A program made the position numbers and the translations under genes. From contig CANREC010000001.1 of assembly GCA_947629535.1 (NCBI GenBank), positions 1-64,000 of the forward strand: 64,000 nucleotides of DNA, in the 5' to 3' direction. The notes below the pieces were generated by a model. It was given only the letters and a program-made list of their open reading frames with translations. It had not been told where the DNA came from and ran no database searches. Within the stretch, counting starts at the first letter, position 1, and every line of letters begins with the position of its first letter. Shown here in pieces: positions 49,274 through 59,508 of this stretch. The DNA comes from an uncultured Clostridia bacterium. GTDB taxonomy: Bacteria > Bacillota > Clostridia > Christensenellales > Borkfalkiaceae.

Positions 49274-50269
49274 TTAAAAGAGCTCTTCGTATACTTCCTT
49301 GACGAGGGTATTGTCTGCGATCGTCGTAAAGGGGATCCGCTCGGTGAGTTCGCCCGCCTCTTCGATGATGTCGAGAAGGCGTTTGTAACTTGCCTCGGTG
49401 ATCTGCATGTTTTCCGCCCACGCGTCGATCCCCTGATAGCTGCGGATACTCGTTGCAAGAGATGCTTCGGTCGTATCGGGGAACGCTCCCGTGAGGCCCT
49501 TCGCGATGGTCTCGGGGGATTCTTCCATGGCGTATTTCACTGCCTTGAGCATCGCGCGGAGAAATCCCTTCACCGTATCTTTATTGGAATCGATCCAAGA
49601 TTTCTTGGCGATGTAGCTTGTGTAGGGGACTTCGCCGCTCGCCGCGCCGACTGCCGCGACGATGTAACCGTTCCCTGCAGCCTGCACCTCGGAGGCGACG
49701 GGTTCGAACATCGTACAGTAGTCGGCCGTGCCCTCGATGAAGGCAGCGGTCATGTTGTTGAAAGCCACGTCGAAATTCAATGTATAGTCTTTTACGTTAT
49801 GTTCTTTCAGGATGTATTCAAAGGTCATTGCGGGAACGCCGCCCTTTCTTCCCGCCAGTATCTGTTTTCCCGACAAATTTTCCCATTTGAAATCGGGCTC
49901 CTCATGCCTTCCGACAAGGAAAGAGCCGTCGCGCATGGTGAGCTGAGCAAAGACGGTGGGAGTATCGCTCGTGCCGCCTGTTGCGACATAAAAGGCCGCC
50001 TCGGGGCCGCAGAATCCGATGTCGGCATCCCCCGAAAGGACGGCCGTCATGACCTTGTCTGCACCGCCGCCGTTGACAAGCTCTATCTCGATGCCCTCAT
50101 CCTCAAAATAGCCGAGAGAATCGGCGAGGTACATGGGTGCATAGAACACCGAATGGGTCACTTCGTTGAGGCGGACTTTTTTGAGCCCGCCGTCCGTTTC
50201 CCCGCCGCAGGCGGAGAGAGAAAGGAGCGCAAAGAGCGCCGCTCCCAGGGTTGCAAAAATTTTTTTCAT
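49274..50269 (-). CDS. ABC transporter substrate-binding lipoprotein (NMT1/THI5-like)
   Basis: Lipobox LSLSACGG; VRLNEVTHSVFYAPMYLADSLGYFEDEGIEIELVNGGGADKVMTAVLSGDADIGFCGPE. Confidence 0.9.
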   Translation of the reverse strand: MKKIFATLGAALFALLSLSACGGETDGGLKKVRLNEVTHSVFYAPMYLADSLGYFEDEGIEIELVNGGGADKVMTAVLSGDADIGFCGPEAAFYVATGGTSDTPTVFAQLTMRDGSFLVGRHEEPDFKWENLSGKQILAGRKGGVPAMTFEYILKEHNVKDYTLNFDVAFNNMTAAFIEGTADYCTMFEPVASEVQAAGNGYIVAAVGAASGEVPYTSYIAKKSWIDSNKDTVKGFLRAMLKAVKYAMEESPETIAKGLTGAFPDTTEASLATSIRSYQGIDAWAENMQITEASYKRLLDIIEEAGELTERIPFTTIADNTLVKEVYEELF

Positions 50270-50321
50270 AATTCACTCCGTAAAAATAAGGATAATACAT
50301 TGTATGCCATGCCGACTTTTG

Positions 50322-50350
50322 TTGACAACGACGAAAAAAAAGGGTATAAT
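50322..50350 (+). promoter_or_regulatory. Consensus sigma-A promoter for valS
   Basis: TTGACA-17-TATAAT. Confidence 0.8.
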
Positions 50351-50392
50351 GACGGATGTTCACATTTGTGAAACGAAAGAGACGGGTGTCAT

Positions 50393-53017
50393 ATGAAAGA
50401 AATGCAGACAACATACGATCCGAAGGACTTTGAGGACAGGATCTATGAAAAGTGGATGCGGGAGAACTGTTTCCGCGCCGAGATCGATCCTTCGAAGGTC
50501 CCTTTCACCGTCATGATGCCGCCCCCCAATATCACGGGGAAACTCCACATGGGGCACGCCATGGATGAGACGATGCAGGACATCGTCGTCCGTTTCAAGC
50601 GCATGCAGGGCTATTCCGCCCTCTGGCTTCCCGGGACCGATCATGCCTCCCTTGCAACGGAGCACAAGATCGTCGAAAAGCTCCATGAGGAGGGAACTTC
50701 CAAGGAAGAGCTCGGCAGGGAAGAGTTTTTGCGCCGTGCGTGGGCATGGAAAGAACAGTACGGCGACGCCATCGTTGGGCAGCTCAAGAAACTCGGTTCC
50801 TCCTGCGACTGGTCGAGGCTCACCTTCACGATGGATGAAAAGTGCTCCAAGGCCGTGCGTGAGGCCTTCTGCCGTCTCTATGAAAAGGGGCTCATCTACC
50901 GCGGCAGCCGCATCATCAACTGGTGCCCCGATTGCAGGACGGCGCTCTCCGACGAAGAAGTAGAACACACCGAGGACGCGGGGTATTTCTGGCATTTCGC
51001 TTATCCCGTCGAGGGCTCGGACGAGAGGATCGTCATCGCGACGACCCGTCCCGAGACCATGCTCGGCGATACCGCCGTGGCCGTCAACCCGAGTGACGAA
51101 AGATACAAAAACTTTGTCGGTAAGACGCTCCTTCTGCCGTTGACTGGCAGAAAGATCCCCGTCGTCGCCGATGAATATGTCGATCCCGAATTCGGGACGG
51201 GCGCCGTCAAGATCACGCCCGCCCACGATCCGAACGACTTTGAGGTCGGTCTCCGCCACAGCCTTCCCTCGATCCGCGTGATGGGGGACGACGGCTCGAT
51301 GAACGAACTCTGCGGCGAATTCGCGGGTCTCGACAGATATGAGGCGAGAAAACGCATCGTGGAGAAGATGAAGGAGCTCGGCCTTCTCGTAAAGATCGAG
51401 CCGCACTCTCACAATGTCGGTCATTGCCACAGATGCCATGCCACGGTGGAGCCCATCGTCTCCAAGCAGTGGTTCGTCAAGATGGCTCCGCTCGCAAAAC
51501 CCGCTATCGATGCGGTCGTCAAAAACAAGACAAAGTTCGTGCCAGACCGTTTCGCCAAGATCTACTTCAATTGGCTCGAAAATATCCGCGACTGGTGCAT
51601 TTCCCGTCAGCTCTGGTGGGGGCACCGCATTCCCGTTTGGTACTGCGAGTGCGGCGAGGTCATTTGCTCGAGAGAGGACCCGACCGTCTGCCCCGTATGC
51701 GGAAGCACCCATCTCAAACAGGAAGAGGACTGCCTCGACACATGGTTTTCCTCAGCGCTCTGGCCGTTCTCGACGCTTGGCTGGCCCGACAAGACGCCTG
51801 ATTTCAACTATTTCTATCCCACAGACGTCCTCGTCACGGGCTATGACATCATTCCGTTTTGGGTCATGCGCATGATGTTCTCGGGGATCGAATATACCGA
51901 AAAGGTCCCGTTCCATGACGTCCTCATCCACGGGCTCGTGCGCGATGAGCTGGGGAGAAAAATGTCGAAGTCTCTCGGGAACGGCGTGGATCCCTTGGAA
52001 GTTATCGCAAAGTACGGCGCCGATTCGCTTAGGCTCTCCCTCGTGACGGGGGTCGCGCCCGGGAACGATACCCGTTTCACCGAGGGAAAGGTCGAGGCCG
52101 CCCGCAACTTTATCAATAAGATATGGAACGCCTCGCGTTTCGTGCTCATGAATGTCGACTGCGACGTTCCCGCCTTCGGGAACATCCGCCTTCAGCCCGC
52201 CGACCGATGGATCATTTCACGCCTCATGGCGACCATCCGTGAAGTCACGGTCTCCCTGCAAAAATATGACTTGGGCATCGCAGCGGACAAGCTTACCGAC
52301 TTTACCTGGAATGATTTCTGCGATTGGTATATCGAGCTTGTCAAACCCTCGCTCTACGGCGGCGATCCCGAAAAGAAGAGATCCGCGCTCGGCGTTCTCA
52401 TCTTTGTGCTTGAAAACATCTTAAAACTCCTGCATCCCTTCATTCCCTTCGTTACGGAGGAAATTTGGAGTTTCCTTCCCGGGGAGAGGGGGAACATCAT
52501 CTCGGAAGAGTATCCGCGCTACAATACCAAGCTATCGTATAAGAAAGAGGCAAAGACCTTCGAAGGGATCATCGACCTCATCAAGACTGTCCGCGCGATG
52601 AAGGTGGACGTCAATTGCCCGCCCTCGAGGAAGGTCCATCTTTTCCTCATCGCCGAGCAGAGGCGGCTCGTCTCCGTCAACAAGCAGTCCATTCTGCGCC
52701 TTGCGGGGGCAAGCGAGATCGAATTTATCGAAAAGGGCGAGCAGGCAGGGGAGAAAACGCTCTCGCACGTCTGTGAGATCGGGCATCTGTTCGTTCCGCT
52801 CGGAGACCTTGTCGATATCGAAAAGGAGAAGGAACGCCTCAAAAAGGAACTCGAACGGGTCACGGGTGAGATCGCGCGTGCGGACGGCAAGCTCATGAAC
52901 AAGAACTTTGTCGCAAAGGCGCCAAAGAAACTTGTCGACGATGAGAGGGCAAAGAAAGAGAAATATCTCGACATGAAACAAAAGATCGAAGAACAGCTCC
53001 GCCTGCTCGACGACTGA
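50393..53017 (+). CDS. valS: Valine-tRNA ligase
   Basis: MMPPPNITGKLHMGHAMDETMQDI; DVLIHGLVRDELGRKMSKSLGNGVDPL; C-terminal coiled-coil. Confidence 0.95.
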   Translation: MKEMQTTYDPKDFEDRIYEKWMRENCFRAEIDPSKVPFTVMMPPPNITGKLHMGHAMDETMQDIVVRFKRMQGYSALWLPGTDHASLATEHKIVEKLHEEGTSKEELGREEFLRRAWAWKEQYGDAIVGQLKKLGSSCDWSRLTFTMDEKCSKAVREAFCRLYEKGLIYRGSRIINWCPDCRTALSDEEVEHTEDAGYFWHFAYPVEGSDERIVIATTRPETMLGDTAVAVNPSDERYKNFVGKTLLLPLTGRKIPVVADEYVDPEFGTGAVKITPAHDPNDFEVGLRHSLPSIRVMGDDGSMNELCGEFAGLDRYEARKRIVEKMKELGLLVKIEPHSHNVGHCHRCHATVEPIVSKQWFVKMAPLAKPAIDAVVKNKTKFVPDRFAKIYFNWLENIRDWCISRQLWWGHRIPVWYCECGEVICSREDPTVCPVCGSTHLKQEEDCLDTWFSSALWPFSTLGWPDKTPDFNYFYPTDVLVTGYDIIPFWVMRMMFSGIEYTEKVPFHDVLIHGLVRDELGRKMSKSLGNGVDPLEVIAKYGADSLRLSLVTGVAPGNDTRFTEGKVEAARNFINKIWNASRFVLMNVDCDVPAFGNIRLQPADRWIISRLMATIREVTVSLQKYDLGIAADKLTDFTWNDFCDWYIELVKPSLYGGDPEKKRSALGVLIFVLENILKLLHPFIPFVTEEIWSFLPGERGNIISEEYPRYNTKLSYKKEAKTFEGIIDLIKTVRAMKVDVNCPPSRKVHLFLIAEQRRLVSVNKQSILRLAGASEIEFIEKGEQAGEKTLSHVCEIGHLFVPLGDLVDIEKEKERLKKELERVTGEIARADGKLMNKNFVAKAPKKLVDDERAKKEKYLDMKQKIEEQLRLLDD

Positions 53018-53041
53018 TCCTTATTTAGATCCCAAAAACGG

Positions 53042-53077
53042 CATGCACCCCGAAAGTCAGACGCTTTCGGAGGTGCA
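53042..53077. terminator. Hairpin after valS
   Basis: atgcaccccgaaag tcagacg ctttcggaggtgcat. Confidence 0.55.
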
Positions 53078-53085
53078 TATTTCTT

Positions 53086-53143
53086 ATGCAGGGCCTCTGT
53101 GTCCGCGCCCCTGCGTCATCCCGAATGTATGTGAGGGATGACG
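53086..53143. repeat. Candidate REP-like palindromic intergenic element
   Basis: gcaggg...ccctgc followed by CGTCATCCC-gaatgtatgtga-GGGATGACG. Confidence 0.45.
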
Positions 53144-53294
53144 AAGAACGAAGTCCATAATTCCAAAAGAAAGAAGGGGAGAGTGATGTGGAGCAAACTT
53201 GCGAAAGAGACTTGAAAAATGATGTGTGGATATTGACTTTTTCGGGAATATTTGGTAAGATAAAAGTAAGCATATGTATAAGGTCGGAGGCAGT

Positions 53295-55916
53295 ATGAAG
53301 GATTTTATTGTAAATGACGAAGATTCATTGAAAAAACTCCTCACGAGGGTACGCGCCGCACAGGACATCTATGCGACATACTCGCAGGAGCAGGTCGATA
53401 AAATTTTCTTTGAGGCCGCAATGGCCGCCAACAAAGCCCGCATCCCGCTCGCAAAACTGGCGGTCGAGGAGACGGGCATGGGCGTCGTGGAGGATAAGGT
53501 CATCAAGAACCATTATGCCTCAGAATATATCTACAACGCCTACAAGGACGCCAAGACCTGCGGCGTCATCGAACACGACGAGGGATTCGGCATCACAAGG
53601 ATCGCAGAGCCCATCGGTGTGCTCGCGGCCGTCATTCCGACGACGAATCCGACGTCGACAGCCATTTTTAAGTGTCTCATCTCCTTAAAGACAAGGAACG
53701 GGCTCATCATTTCGCCGCATCCCCGCGCAAAGCGGTCAACGATCGAGGCGGCGAAGATCGTGCTCGAGGCGGCCGTGAAGGCAGGCGCTCCCGAGGACAT
53801 AATCGGATGGATCGACCAGCCCAACGTTCCGCTTTCGGGGATCATCATGCACGAGGCAGATATGATCTTGGCGACGGGGGGACCCGGCATGGTGAAGGCG
53901 GCCTATTCTTCGGGGAAACCCGCCATCGGTGTCGGCGCGGGAAACACGCCCGCCGTGATCGATTCGACGGCAGACATCAAGCTTGCGGCGTCGTCTATTC
54001 TGCACTCCAAGACCTTCGATAACGGCATGATCTGCGCATCCGAGCAGTCGGTCATCGTGTTGAAGGACGTTTACGACGCGTTTAAGGCCGAAATGCAAAA
54101 ACGGGGGGCCTATTTCCTCACTCCCGAGGAGACCGAACGCGTCAGAGAGACGATGTTCATCAACGGTGCGCTGAACTCGCGGATCGTGGGCCAATCTGCC
54201 GCGGCGATCGCAAAACTCTCGGGATTCGAGGCGCCTGCGGGTACAAGAGTTCTCGTCGGCGAGGTCGAGAGCGTAGAGCTCTCCGAACCGTTCGCGCACG
54301 AAAAGCTATCTCCCGTGCTTGCGATGTACAGGGCCGAGGACTTTGACGACGCAGTTGCAAAGGCGGACAGGCTCATCCGCGACGGCGGGCTCGGCCACAC
54401 TTCTTCTATCTATCTCGATGTGCGGAAGGGGAAGGAAAAGCTCGAAAAATTCGAAAACGTCATGCGGACATGCCGCATCGTCGTCAACACGCCTTCCTCG
54501 CATGGCGGCATAGGAGACTTGTATAACTTCAAGTTTGCGCCTTCGCTCACCCTCGGCTGTGGATCGTGGGGCGGGAATTCCGTTTCGGAGAATGTCGGCG
54601 TCAAGCATCTCATTCAAATCAAGACGGTTGCAGAAAGGAGAGAAAACATGCTTTGGTTCAGAGCGCCCGAAAAGGTCTATTTCAAGCGCGGCTGTCTCGG
54701 CGTAGCCCTCAAAGAGCTCGGCGAGCAGGTCTATCACAAGAAACGCGCATTCATCGTCACTGATAAATTCTTATATGAAAGCGGCTTTACCGCTCACATC
54801 AACGAGATCCTTCACGAGGAAGGCATCGAACATGAGACTTTCTTCGATGTAACGCCCGACCCGACACTCGCATGCGCCAAGAAGGGGCTCGAGATGATGC
54901 GGAGCTTTGCGCCTGACGTGATCATTGCTGTCGGCGGAGGTTCTCCCATGGACGCCGCGAAGATCATGTGGGTCATGTATGAGCATCCCGACGTTGACTT
55001 TGAAGGGATGGCGATGCGCTTTTCCGACATACGGAAACGCGTCTATCAGTTCCCGCACATGGGCGACAAGGCCCTCTTTGTCGCTATTCCGACAACGGCA
55101 GGCACGGGGAGCGAGGTCACGCCCTTTGCCGTCATCACCGACGAGACGACGGGCACGAAGTATCCGCTTGCCGACTATGAGCTCATGCCAGATATGGCGA
55201 TCGTCGACGCCGACCTCATGATGAATATCCCGAAGGGGTTGACGTCCTGCTCGGGCATCGACGCTGTCAGTCATGCGCTTGAAGCCATCGCCTCGGTCAT
55301 GGCGACCGATTTCACGAACGGACTTGCAAAAGAGGCGCTGCGACTGCTCTTTACCTATCTTCCTTCGGCCTATCAAAACGGCGCGGCCGACCCCGAGGCG
55401 AGAGAGAAGGTCGCAAATGCGGCCACAATGGCAGGCATGGCCTTTGCGAACGCTTTTCTCGGCGTGTGCCACTCTATGGCGCACAAGCTCGGGTCCTACT
55501 TCCACATCGCGCACGGCATGGCCAATTCTCTCATGCTCGAAGAGGTCATCCGTTTCAACAGCGCCGAGGCGCCCACGAAGATGGGGACCTTCCCGCAATA
55601 CGCCTATCCGCAGTGCATGGCGCGTTACGCGGACGTTGCACGGTATCTCGGCTGTTCGGGGAAAACGGACGAGGCGACTGTGGAGGCGCTCATCAAAAAG
55701 CTCCGCGCTCTTCAGGATGAGATCGGCCAGCCGCGGACCATCAAGGAGGCCCTCGAGGGGAAATTCACCGAAGAGGAATTCCTCTCAAAGCTCGACAAGA
55801 TGACAGAGGATGCCTTTGATGACCAATGCACGGGCGCCGATCCCCGCTATCCGCTCATGTCCGAGATCAAGCAAATGTATCTGAACGCCTATTATGGAAA
55901 GAGGGAAAAGGTCTGA
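53295..55916 (+). CDS. adhE: Bifunctional acetaldehyde-CoA/alcohol dehydrogenase
   Basis: N-terminal ALDH domain plus C-terminal iron ADH (GGGSPMDAAKIMWVMYEHP; ATIAMAFANAFLGVCHSMAHKLGSYFHIAHG-type motif). Confidence 0.95.
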   Translation: MKDFIVNDEDSLKKLLTRVRAAQDIYATYSQEQVDKIFFEAAMAANKARIPLAKLAVEETGMGVVEDKVIKNHYASEYIYNAYKDAKTCGVIEHDEGFGITRIAEPIGVLAAVIPTTNPTSTAIFKCLISLKTRNGLIISPHPRAKRSTIEAAKIVLEAAVKAGAPEDIIGWIDQPNVPLSGIIMHEADMILATGGPGMVKAAYSSGKPAIGVGAGNTPAVIDSTADIKLAASSILHSKTFDNGMICASEQSVIVLKDVYDAFKAEMQKRGAYFLTPEETERVRETMFINGALNSRIVGQSAAAIAKLSGFEAPAGTRVLVGEVESVELSEPFAHEKLSPVLAMYRAEDFDDAVAKADRLIRDGGLGHTSSIYLDVRKGKEKLEKFENVMRTCRIVVNTPSSHGGIGDLYNFKFAPSLTLGCGSWGGNSVSENVGVKHLIQIKTVAERRENMLWFRAPEKVYFKRGCLGVALKELGEQVYHKKRAFIVTDKFLYESGFTAHINEILHEEGIEHETFFDVTPDPTLACAKKGLEMMRSFAPDVIIAVGGGSPMDAAKIMWVMYEHPDVDFEGMAMRFSDIRKRVYQFPHMGDKALFVAIPTTAGTGSEVTPFAVITDETTGTKYPLADYELMPDMAIVDADLMMNIPKGLTSCSGIDAVSHALEAIASVMATDFTNGLAKEALRLLFTYLPSAYQNGAADPEAREKVANAATMAGMAFANAFLGVCHSMAHKLGSYFHIAHGMANSLMLEEVIRFNSAEAPTKMGTFPQYAYPQCMARYADVARYLGCSGKTDEATVEALIKKLRALQDEIGQPRTIKEALEGKFTEEEFLSKLDKMTEDAFDDQCTGADPRYPLMSEIKQMYLNAYYGKREKV

Positions 55917-55938
55917 ATTTGAAAAAAGATATTTTGCA

Positions 55939-55960
55939 TAGTATTATGTCAGGCATAATA
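55939..55960 (+). repeat. Dispersed palindromic motif, copy 7
   Basis: tagtattatgtcaggcataata. Confidence 0.7.
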
Positions 55961-55978
55961 CGGATTATTTCATGAGAA

Positions 55979-56004
55979 AAGGGCGTCCCGCAGGGGACGC
56001 CCTT
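55979..56004. terminator. Terminator between convergent adhE and rplI
   Basis: gggcgtccc gcag gggacgccc. Confidence 0.7.
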
Positions 56005-56019
56005 GTGTATTTTGTTATT

Positions 56020-56463
56020 TTACTGTGCGACGACGTTTACCTTGATCGTTGAGATCACGCCTTCCATGAGACGGACATCGACGTCATAGGTACCGACGTT
56101 CTTGATGGGATCCTTGAGGAGCACTTTCTTTTTATCAACGTCAAAACCTAGTTCGGAAAGGGCAGAGGCGATGTGCTGTGACGTCACGGAGCCGAACGTT
56201 TTTCCGTTTTCGCCCGCGCGGATGACGAGATCGATCCCCGTGCCCGTGAGCTTTTCGGCCAACTCCTTTAAGGCCTTGACGTTTTCGGCCTTGTGGAACT
56301 CTTCGGCCTTCTTTTTCTGTTTCATTTCGTTGACTGCATTCGCCGTCGCCGCTTCGGCGAGGCCCTTTTTGATGAGGAAGTTCCTCGCGTAGCCGTCCGA
56401 AACTTCTATGATGTCGCCGCGCTTTCCGCTGCCTTTGACATCTTCTTTCAGGATCACTTTCAT
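56020..56463 (-). CDS. rplI: 50S ribosomal protein L9
   Basis: [36 protein letters not shown]; start ATG 56463. Confidence 0.95.
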   Translation of the reverse strand: MKVILKEDVKGSGKRGDIIEVSDGYARNFLIKKGLAEAATANAVNEMKQKKKAEEFHKAENVKALKELAEKLTGTGIDLVIRAGENGKTFGSVTSQHIASALSELGFDVDKKKVLLKDPIKNVGTYDVDVRLMEGVISTIKVNVVAQ

Positions 56464-56570
56464 ATTTTTCTTCTCCTTTTTCTCTATTTTACAATTTTTC
56501 CCGATTTTTGTCAATATCAAATGCCGATAATTTTTGTGCAATGCGATATACTGACGATAAGGAGGAGCAT

Positions 56571-56729
56571 ATGGAACACAATATCAACTGCGGCGTTTCG
56601 TGCGGGGTCACGGAATGCAAGTATAATCGCGACGGTATGGCGTGCGAACTCGCAAAGATCCATGTAGGTAACACCTGCGACTGCGAACATTGCACCTGTT
56701 GCGACAGTTTCGAGAACCGCAAGGGCTGA
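56571..56729 (+). CDS. DUF1540 small Cys-rich protein
   Basis: [54 protein letters not shown] aaggagg. Confidence 0.85.
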   Translation: MEHNINCGVSCGVTECKYNRDGMACELAKIHVGNTCDCEHCTCCDSFENRKG

Positions 56730-56790
56730 TTGCATAATCGCGTGTTTGTGACACAATCTATCATTAAGCGGTGATCGCTTTGATATAGAG

Positions 56791-56850
56791 CCTCTGCCGT
56801 AAACACGCATGCGCGGCAGAGGCGCGGAGGGGACGCTACGGCGTCCCTTC
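56791..56850 (+). terminator. Two consecutive hairpins after the DUF1540 gene
   Basis: gcctctgccg...cggcagaggc and gggacgc tacg gcgtccc ttctt. Confidence 0.6.
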
Positions 56851-56888
56851 TTGCATGCCGGGGGGATTTTTCTAATACAATAATTTAT

Positions 56889-57779
56889 ATGAAAGTCCTC
56901 TCAAAGATATTGCCCTTTGCACTCATTGCTGTGCTCCTTGTCCTTCTTTTGTGCCTGCCGCGCGGCGATGACGGCGTTTCGGCGTCCGAAAAGACCGTGG
57001 TAGAGATCTGGAACGTGGATACCTTCGAGGGCGGAAAGGGGTCCCGAACGGCCTTTTTGAATCGGACCGCGGCATTGGTAGAAGAAGAAAATGTCTATTT
57101 CTACGTTCTCAGCTATACTGCCGAAGGGGTAAAGGACGCCTTTTCGCGCGGGATCTATCCCGATATGATCTCTTTTGGGCTCGGGCTCGACGGGATCGCG
57201 GAAAAGGCTATTCCGCTGCCGTATTCGGACGCAGGCGGTGACGCGGGCGGAAAGTGCCTCGCGGTCCCGTGGGCTGCGGGAGAATATTTTCTCTTTTCGC
57301 TTGATGATGACCTTTCGGAAGAGGAGAGCACGGCAATTTCATGCGGCGGAAATAATCTTCCGTCCGTCGCAGCAAAGTTCCACGGGACCGTCGGGGAGGA
57401 ATTGCCATCGGGGGAGGCCTATGTACGGTTTCTGGGCGGAGAATACCGCCATCTCTTGGGAACACAGCGGGACGTTTGCCGCTTTCAGGCGAAGGGCGTG
57501 AACGTCTACCGCAAAGAGCTCACAAAGTATTGCGATTTATTTCAATATATTTCAGTATTTTCAAGAGAAAAGAGGGGAATCTGCCTGAAATTTCTCGAAG
57601 AACTGCTCTCCGAGAGGACGCAAAGCGACTTATCCCGCATCGGAATGTATCCGATAAGGGAGCGGAAGGACGAATTCACCCCGAGCGTCTTTACCTCGGC
57701 AGAGGGGCTGAAGGAGATCGCGGATGCGGCGGGACGGGACGATCTAAAATTTCTCGAAAAATATCTGAAATCCCGTTGA
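56889..57779 (+). CDS. Orphan extracellular solute-binding-like protein
   Basis: N-terminal signal/TM; TVVEIWNVDTFEGGKGSRTAFLNRTAALVEEE resembles bacterial solute-binding proteins; no transporter genes adjacent. Confidence 0.5.
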   Translation: MKVLSKILPFALIAVLLVLLLCLPRGDDGVSASEKTVVEIWNVDTFEGGKGSRTAFLNRTAALVEEENVYFYVLSYTAEGVKDAFSRGIYPDMISFGLGLDGIAEKAIPLPYSDAGGDAGGKCLAVPWAAGEYFLFSLDDDLSEEESTAISCGGNNLPSVAAKFHGTVGEELPSGEAYVRFLGGEYRHLLGTQRDVCRFQAKGVNVYRKELTKYCDLFQYISVFSREKRGICLKFLEELLSERTQSDLSRIGMYPIRERKDEFTPSVFTSAEGLKEIADAAGRDDLKFLEKYLKSR

Positions 57780-57819
57780 AATGTGGAAAAGAATATGTTA
57801 AAATAGAAGGAGATAAAAA

Positions 57820-58713
57820 TTGGGTGTTTGTGCGCTTTTGAGGGATAAATTCCCTGCGATCGGGATGGAAAGAAATTTTTCTCTTTCCCATCACACGACC
57901 ATCGGTTGTGGAGGGAGCGTTGCATGCTCGGTTTCTCCTTCCGACGCGGAAGAGGCCGCCGCGCTCTGCGCCTTCCTCGGAAAGCGACGTATTTCGCACG
58001 CTTTTTTGGGCGTTGGCGCGAATACTCTTCCCCAAGACGGGGAGATGGACGCCGTTCTGGTCCGTTCCGACCTGCTGAAAGGGCTTGTCTTTGACGGAAA
58101 CGCTCTCTTTGCGGGCGCGGGCGTCACGGGCGGCGCACTTCTGAAGTTTGCCGCCGACCATGGGCTCGGGGGATTCGAACCCTTTGCGGGCATACCGATG
58201 TCCGTCGGCGGGGCTTGCGTGATGAATGCGGGCGTGAGGGAAAGGCACATCTCTGATGTCGTCTTGCGGGTTTTGGCCGTGAGCGGCGGAAGGATCATGA
58301 GTTTTTCGCCCGCTAGCTGTCGTTTCGGGGAAAAGATGAGCGTCTTTCAGGAGGGGATCTTCGTCGTCGGAGCGCTTTTCCGCGCCGAGCATTCCCCAAA
58401 AGAAAAGATTTTAGGCAGAACCGCCGATTTTCTCGCCCGCAGGGCTGCTCTTCCCAAGGGAAGGAGCATGGGCTGTACGTTCGTCAATCCCGAAGGGGAA
58501 AGCGCGGGGGAGATCATCGACCGATGCGGGCTCAAGGGACTTTCCGTCGGCGGGGCCCACGTCTCAAGGATCCACGCAAATTTTATCATCAACGAGGGCG
58601 GGACTTCCGCGGACGTCTCGCGGCTCATCGAAATTGTCAAAGAAGAGGTCCTTTCAAAGACGGGGATCCTGTTGAGAGAGGAAATCAGAAGATTGACTCT
58701 TCAGGGTACATAG
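57820..58713 (+). CDS. murB: UDP-N-acetylmuramate dehydrogenase
   Basis: HTTIGCGG; GFEPFAGIPMSVGGACVMNAGV; MGCTFVNPEGESAGEIIDRCGLKG; TTG start with SD aaggag. Confidence 0.92.
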   Translation: MGVCALLRDKFPAIGMERNFSLSHHTTIGCGGSVACSVSPSDAEEAAALCAFLGKRRISHAFLGVGANTLPQDGEMDAVLVRSDLLKGLVFDGNALFAGAGVTGGALLKFAADHGLGGFEPFAGIPMSVGGACVMNAGVRERHISDVVLRVLAVSGGRIMSFSPASCRFGEKMSVFQEGIFVVGALFRAEHSPKEKILGRTADFLARRAALPKGRSMGCTFVNPEGESAGEIIDRCGLKGLSVGGAHVSRIHANFIINEGGTSADVSRLIEIVKEEVLSKTGILLREEIRRLTLQGT

Positions 58714-58734
58714 CAAGCTATTTACGGAGCGGTC

Positions 58735-59505
58735 ATGAAACTTACTGCAGACTATCATACGCATACACCGTATTCCCATGGGAAAAATACGGTCTTGGAG
58801 AATGCGAAACGGGCGGAAGAGCTCGGTCTTTCTGCCGTTGCGATCACCGACCACGGCTTTTCCCATGTCATGTTCGGCGTCAAACACAAGGACGTCCCGA
58901 AGATGGTCGAGGAATGCCGCGCCGCCGAGAAGGAGACGGGTATCCGCGTTCTCGCAGGAATGGAATGTAATATCCGCGGCGTTTCGGGCTTGACATGTTT
59001 CCGTGAAGAGGATCTTCCCGTGTTCGATATCTTCCTCGCAGGCATCCATGTCATGGCAAGTTACGAAACATGGCCCGATTACAAGCTCGGATGGCAGAGC
59101 TGGTGGAAAACGCTCCTCCACGGCAAGCCCTCGCAGAGGCTCGTCAAGGATACGACAGAGGCCTATATCAACACCGTCAAGCGCAATCCCGTCGACATCA
59201 TCACGCATCTGAATTTCCAATGTTTTGCGGACGCCGTGGAAGTCGCCAAATGCTGCCGCGACTATGGGACCTATCTCGAGATCAGCTCCAAAAAACAGCA
59301 TCTCACCGATGAAGAGCTCGACAAAGTCGTGCAGACGGGCGTCCGTTTCGTCATCAATTCGGACGCACACAGCATCGACCGTATCGGAGATACGCTCCTT
59401 GCCGAAGAACAGATCAAGCGCGTCAGTGTTCCGCTGGACCGCATCGACAACATCGACGGAAGGCAACCGACGTTCCGTTTTGAGGAATTCAAAAAGCATC
59501 TTTGA
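58735..59505 (+). CDS. PHP domain phosphoesterase (YcdX-like)
   Basis: DYHTHTPYSHGKNTVLENAKRAEELGLSAVAITDHG; NSDAHSIDRIGD. Confidence 0.88.
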   Translation: MKLTADYHTHTPYSHGKNTVLENAKRAEELGLSAVAITDHGFSHVMFGVKHKDVPKMVEECRAAEKETGIRVLAGMECNIRGVSGLTCFREEDLPVFDIFLAGIHVMASYETWPDYKLGWQSWWKTLLHGKPSQRLVKDTTEAYINTVKRNPVDIITHLNFQCFADAVEVAKCCRDYGTYLEISSKKQHLTDEELDKVVQTGVRFVINSDAHSIDRIGDTLLAEEQIKRVSVPLDRIDNIDGRQPTFRFEEFKKHL

Positions 59506-59508
59506 GAT

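Noticed and set aside
50270-50392. T-box leader for valS or riboswitch for the NMT1-type ABC operon
   Set aside because: The intergenic space is only ~120 bp with promoters in both directions; no T-box or TPP core seen.
50360-51712. 450 aa minus-strand ORF
   Set aside because: Antisense to valS, no recognisable motif.
53025-53368. Two minus ORFs (82 and 94 aa) between valS and adhE
   Set aside because: They translate the palindromic repeat (RHPSHTFGMTQG) and overlap the adhE start; no RBS.
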